Assembly (NCBI GenBank): GCA_900549715.1
Contig: URPK01000007.1
Location: 1-64,000, forward strand
Direction: 5' to 3'
Source: an uncultured Collinsella sp.
GTDB lineage: Bacteria > Actinomycetota > Coriobacteriia > Coriobacteriales > Coriobacteriaceae
Length of the DNA: 64,000 nt
Both the position numbers and the translations under genes were made by a program. Positions 60,583 to 64,000 of this stretch are shown piece by piece. Under the pieces are notes generated by a model. It searched no databases and was not told the DNA's origin. It was given only the letters and a program-made list of their open reading frames with translations. How positions within the stretch are numbered: the first letter of the stretch is position 1; each line of letters opens with the position of its first letter.

Positions 60583-60700
60583 CCATGCTTCCTCAACGGT
60601 AGCGGGTCCTCGTCATAGTGCTCTGCATGTTCTAGCCACACGCGCATGCCGGAGCACATCTACTCATTGCAATCGTTTCATCTTTGGAAAGGATATTTAC

Positions 60701-61903
60701 ATGGACGCCAAGTTTACCGAGCTCGTCGAGCAGCTGAACGGCCTCGATTTTAAGGGCATGTACGGCAGCGACTTCCTGCACACCTGGGACAAGACCACCG
60801 ATGAGCTCAAGGCGCTCTACATCGTCGCCGACGCCCTGCGCGAGCTGCGCGAGAACAACGTTTCGTCCAAGATCTTCGATTCGGGTCTGGCCGTCTCCCT
60901 GTTCCGTGACAACTCCACCCGTACGCGCTTCTCCTTCTCTAAGGCAGCCAACCTGCTCGGTCTTGAGCTGCAGGACCTGGACGAGAAGAAGTCCCAGATC
61001 GCTCACGGCGAGACCGTCCGCGAGACCGCTACCATGATCTCCTTCATGGCTGACGTCATCGGCATCCGCGACGACATGTACATCGGCAAGGGCGACGCCT
61101 ACATGGCCGAGGTCTCCGAGTCTGTCCAGCAGGCTTACGAGGATGGCGTTCTGGATCACCGTCCCACGCTCATCTCTCTGCAGTCCGATTCCGACCACCC
61201 CACGCAGTCCTCTGCCGACATGCTCTACCTCATCAACGAGTTTGGCGGCCTTGAGAACCTCAAGGGCAAGAAGGTTGCCGTCACCTGGGCCTATTCGCCC
61301 TCTTACGGCAAGCCGCTGTCCTGCCCGCAGTCGCTGATCAGCCTGCTGCCCCGCTTTGGCATGGACGTCACCCTGGCCCACCCCGAGGGCTACGACCTCA
61401 TGCCCGAGGTCGTCGAGCGCGCTAAGGGCTACGCCGCCGAGTCCGGCACCACCTTTAAGCAGGTCAACACTATGGCTGAGGCCTTCGAGGGCGCCGACAT
61501 CGTGATCCCCAAGAGCTGGGCTCCGTTTGCCGCCATGGAGAAGCGCACCAACCTGTACGCCGAGGGCGACGACGCCGGCATCGCTGCGCTCGAGAAGGAG
61601 CTGCTCGCTCAGAACGCTACGCATCAGGATTGGTGCTCCACGACCGAGCTCATGGAGAAGACCGCCAACGGCCAGGACACCATCTTTATGCATCCGCTGC
61701 CCGCCGACATCTCTGGTGTCTCTTGCGAGCACGGCGAGGTCAACGCCGACGTCTTCGACATGCACCGCGTGGGCATGTACAAGGAGGCCAGCTACAAGCC
61801 GTACGCCATCGCAGCCATGATGTTCCTGCAGAAGGTTGCCGATCCCGCCGCTACCCTCAAGGCCCTCGACGAGCGCAACACCGCCCGTTGGTTCCAGGCC
61901 TAA
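60701..61903 (+). CDS. ygeW: YgeW carbamoyltransferase
   Basis: This ornithine/aspartate-carbamoyltransferase-like enzyme of the purine cluster has 400 residues. It carries the carbamoyl-phosphate loop FRDNSTRTRFSF, SDSDHPTQSSADM and FMHPLPADISG. GGAAAGG precedes the ATG. It probably takes a ureido intermediate apart to yield carbamoyl phosphate, and so ATP through a carbamate kinase that is not in the window. A terminator follows. Confidence 0.93.
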   Translation: MDAKFTELVEQLNGLDFKGMYGSDFLHTWDKTTDELKALYIVADALRELRENNVSSKIFDSGLAVSLFRDNSTRTRFSFSKAANLLGLELQDLDEKKSQIAHGETVRETATMISFMADVIGIRDDMYIGKGDAYMAEVSESVQQAYEDGVLDHRPTLISLQSDSDHPTQSSADMLYLINEFGGLENLKGKKVAVTWAYSPSYGKPLSCPQSLISLLPRFGMDVTLAHPEGYDLMPEVVERAKGYAAESGTTFKQVNTMAEAFEGADIVIPKSWAPFAAMEKRTNLYAEGDDAGIAALEKELLAQNATHQDWCSTTELMEKTANGQDTIFMHPLPADISGVSCEHGEVNADVFDMHRVGMYKEASYKPYAIAAMMFLQKVADPAATLKALDERNTARWFQA

Positions 61904-61926
61904 AGCTGGGTTGAGGTAAGCCATGT

Positions 61927-61967
61927 AAAGGGGGCGCTCTGCCAACCGGCGGGGTGCCCCTTTTTGC
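61927..61967 (+). terminator. Terminator after ygeW
   Basis: AAAGGGGGCGC pairs (one bulge) with GGGGTGCCCCTTT, followed by TTTTT. Confidence 0.8.
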
Positions 61968-62053
61968 ATCGTGGGCGTGCGGGATAAGCGCTTTCGATGT
62001 AGATGCCCCGCGACGCGAGTTATGGGTACGATGGTTTCAGGGGAGGTATCGCC

Positions 62054-62668
62054 ATGAAACTTGGTTGCGTGATTATGGCTTCGGGCGAGGGCAAGCGATT
62101 TGGCTCTAACAAGATGCTCGCCGATATCTATGACGAGCCGCTGATTGCCCGGACCATTGATTCGGTTCCCCGGGGCTTTGACGTTGTGGTTTCGACGCGT
62201 TGGCCCGAGGTCGCTCGGATTTGCGAGGATAAGCATTGCCCGTGTGTGCTGCACGATGGCGAGCTGCGCAGCGAAAGCGTCCGTGCGGGGCTTTCGTGGG
62301 GAGTCGAACGCAACTGGAAAGGTTGCCTCTTTTTGCCGGGCGACCAGCCGCTCGTGAGTTCGGATTCTTTTGAGGCTATGGTTCGTGCATTTGACGAGCG
62401 TGGCCGCAAGCATCCGGTGCGCCTTGCGTGCAACGGTGAGCCTTCGAGCCCGGTGATCTTTCCGGCGGAACTGTTCGATGCACTTATGTGTCTTGAGGGT
62501 AAGGACGGCGGCGGTTCGATCCTCAAGGACCGTGCCGACGTGGTGCTGGTCGAGGCGCGTGCCTACGAGCTGTGGGACGTCGATACCGTCAAAGGACAGC
62601 GACGCATAACGGAGCATATCGCCGCCTGCTCGTATTTTGATCGCGTGGCCAACTGCATCAATCAATAA
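62054..62668 (+). CDS. mocA: MocA-like molybdenum cofactor cytidylyltransferase (YgfJ)
   Basis: It would add CMP to molybdopterin, the cofactor form used by xanthine-dehydrogenase-type enzymes such as XdhD. The 204-residue NTP-transferase has the nucleotide loop IMASGEGKRFGSNKM and the metal-binding LFLPGDQPLVSSD. GGGGAGGT precedes ATG 62054. It lies 9 bases before hyuA. Confidence 0.85.
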   Translation: MKLGCVIMASGEGKRFGSNKMLADIYDEPLIARTIDSVPRGFDVVVSTRWPEVARICEDKHCPCVLHDGELRSESVRAGLSWGVERNWKGCLFLPGDQPLVSSDSFEAMVRAFDERGRKHPVRLACNGEPSSPVIFPAELFDALMCLEGKDGGGSILKDRADVVLVEARAYELWDVDTVKGQRRITEHIAACSYFDRVANCINQ

Positions 62669-62677
62669 GGAGCAATT

Positions 62678-64000
62678 ATGATCATCATCAAAAACGGCGC
62701 ACTCGTGACGCCCCAGGGGCTTCGCCGCGCCGATCTTGCCATGGAGGGCGACAAGATTGTGCGGATTGCCGCGGCAATCGAGCCGGGCGAGGGCGATACC
62801 GTCGAGGACGCCACCGACTGTTGGGTGTTTCCCGGCTTTATCGACGGCCACACGCACATGCAGTGCTGGACCGGCATGGATTGGACAGCCGATAGCTTTG
62901 AGACCGGCACGCGCGCGGCTGCCTGCGGCGGCACGACGACCATTGTGGACTACGCGACGGCCGATCGCGGCGTGACCATGCCCGATGCCTTGGTCGAGTG
63001 GCATCATCGCGCCGACGGCACCTGCACCGCCAACTATGCCTTCCATATGGCGCTTGCCGAGTGGAATGAGCGCAACCGCGCCGATCTTTCGGCCATGCGC
63101 GAGGCGGGCGTGTCGTCGTTTAAGACCTACTTTGCCTACGACCATCTGCGCCTGGACGATGCCGAGACGCTCGAGGTGCTGGAGGAGCTCAAGCGCGTGG
63201 GCGGTATCCTGTGCGTGCATTGCGAGAACGGCACGTTGGTCAACGCGCTGCAGAAGCGCGTGTTTGAGCAGGGTATCCACGGGCCCGAGGGCCATGCGCT
63301 CAGCCGTCCAGACGTGTGTGAGGCCGAGGCCGTGAGCCGCCTGCTGTATCTGGCGCACTTGGCCGGGGACGCTCCGGTCAACGTGGTGCACCTTTCGACC
63401 AAGCTGGGGCTCGAGGCCATTCGCGCTGCCAAAGCGCGCGGGCAGAAGAACATCTATGTCGAGACATGCCCTCAGTATCTGATGCTCGACGACACGTGCT
63501 ACTTGGAGCAGGGCGAGGACGGCTTTGCGGGCGCCAAGTACGTGATGAGTCCGCCGCTGCGCCATGCCGGCGACCGTGCGGCACTGCGCGAGGCGCTTGT
63601 GGCCGGCGAGATCGATACGATTGCGACCGACCACTGTAGCTTTAACCTGCACGGGCAAAAGGACCGCGGGCGCGACGACTTCCGCGCGATTCCCAACGGC
63701 GGACCCGGCGTGGAGCATCGTCCCGTCGCGATCGCTACGAGCTTTGAGGGACAGCTGGGTCCCGAGGATCTGTGCCGCCTGATGAGCGAGAACCCGGCGC
63801 GCGTCTTTGGCATGTATCCGCACAAGGGCTGTCTTGCCGAGGGCGCCGATGCCGACGTGTGCGTGTGGGATCCCAAGGCGCGCTGGACGATTAGCGCCGC
63901 GACGCAGCATCAGGCCGTGGACTACACGCCGCTCGAGGGCTTTGAGGCGCACGGCCGCGCCAAGGCCGTGTTTGTGAACGGCGTACTGGCTGCGCGCGAC
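62678..64000 (+). CDS. hyuA: Dihydropyrimidinase/D-hydantoinase-like amidohydrolase (3' end outside window)
   Basis: This cyclic-amidohydrolase opens hydantoin-like or dihydropyrimidine rings; it is the ring-opening member of the purine cluster. The visible 441 residues have the metal motif FIDGHTHMQ, the lysine to be carbamylated in SSFKTYFAY, later His in CVHCENG and VVHLSTK, and the Asp in TIATDHCSFN. AAGGAG is well placed before ATG 62678. The frame is open to the window end, so the stop is not seen. Confidence 0.92.
   Translation, partial: MIIIKNGALVTPQGLRRADLAMEGDKIVRIAAAIEPGEGDTVEDATDCWVFPGFIDGHTHMQCWTGMDWTADSFETGTRAAACGGTTTIVDYATADRGVTMPDALVEWHHRADGTCTANYAFHMALAEWNERNRADLSAMREAGVSSFKTYFAYDHLRLDDAETLEVLEELKRVGGILCVHCENGTLVNALQKRVFEQGIHGPEGHALSRPDVCEAEAVSRLLYLAHLAGDAPVNVVHLSTKLGLEAIRAAKARGQKNIYVETCPQYLMLDDTCYLEQGEDGFAGAKYVMSPPLRHAGDRAALREALVAGEIDTIATDHCSFNLHGQKDRGRDDFRAIPNGGPGVEHRPVAIATSFEGQLGPEDLCRLMSENPARVFGMYPHKGCLAEGADADVCVWDPKARWTISAATQHQAVDYTPLEGFEAHGRAKAVFVNGVLAARD

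Noticed and set aside
60632..63952. 1106-codon minus-strand frame across ygeW, mocA and hyuA
   Set aside because: Antisense shadow of three well-supported plus-strand genes.

Overview
The window looks like a chromosome segment of a Collinsella-type member of the Coriobacteriia (anaerobic, high-GC gut Actinomycetota). This rests on high GC with a strong GAG/AAG/GCC/CTC codon bias, an AccD-AccA fusion, a compact FabK-type fatty-acid cluster, Coriobacteria-like ribosomal proteins, and an anaerobic molybdo-seleno purine pathway. It is an inference from gene content, because no rRNA gene is present.

Layout. 1-3.8 kb: str-type operon (rpsL, rpsG, fusA, rpsJ; no tuf), ended by a strong terminator. 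3.8-15.2 kb: birA, then a nearly complete fatty-acid operon (fabH, acpP, fabK, fabD, fabG, fabF, accB, fabZ, accC, accDA) with two operator-like palindromes in front of fabH, then a PTS IIC protein. 15.3-17.2 kb: a CDF metal exporter and a histidine phosphatase. 17.4-23.5 kb: the S10-type operon from rplC to rplX. It lacks its usual first gene (rpsJ lies 14 kb upstream) and stops at a terminator after rplX, with no rplE downstream. 23.5-25.1 kb: degraded DNA holding an IS3 remnant in a broken MTA/SAH nucleosidase gene.

25.2-32.7 kb is a carbohydrate island: a LevR-like regulator with a degenerate ATPase, mannose-family PTS IIB-IIC-IID-IIA, a cytoplasmic GH172 (DUF2961) glycosidase and a ROK sugar kinase. 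The likely job is PTS import and intracellular cleavage of a fructofuranosyl or arabinofuranosyl oligosaccharide. A DegV fragment and an IS200/IS605 scar follow. 33.7-35.5 kb: a Gfo/Idh/MocA oxidoreductase with its DeoR regulator. 36-39.8 kb: an RluA-like pseudouridine synthase, a U32 protein (both minus strand) and ridA.

40-64 kb carries the two halves of the anaerobic purine/uric-acid degradation set. Each half starts with a YheO/DauR-like regulator transcribed away from it. Half 1: NCS2 purine permease, ssnA, ygfK, a four-cluster ferredoxin and Se-dependent xanthine dehydrogenase xdhD. Half 2: ygeX, ygeY, ygeW, a mocA-like cytidylyltransferase and hyuA (cut by the window end). Permease, oxidoreductases and ring-opening/amine-releasing enzymes together would let the cell ferment purines; ridA may clear the 2-aminoacrylate made by YgeX.

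Between the halves (50.3-56.7 kb) and at 33-36 kb the intergenic DNA holds arrays of short motifs at a fixed pitch (23, 33, about 31 alternating, about 40 alternating bp). A possible LexA-controlled, TisB-like small membrane peptide with a convergent antisense RNA lies at 53.5-53.85 kb. A dispersed stem-loop element with a conserved core and copy-specific self-complementary arms occurs at 1, 17.2 and 58.9 kb. These three are the best candidates for undescribed biology.
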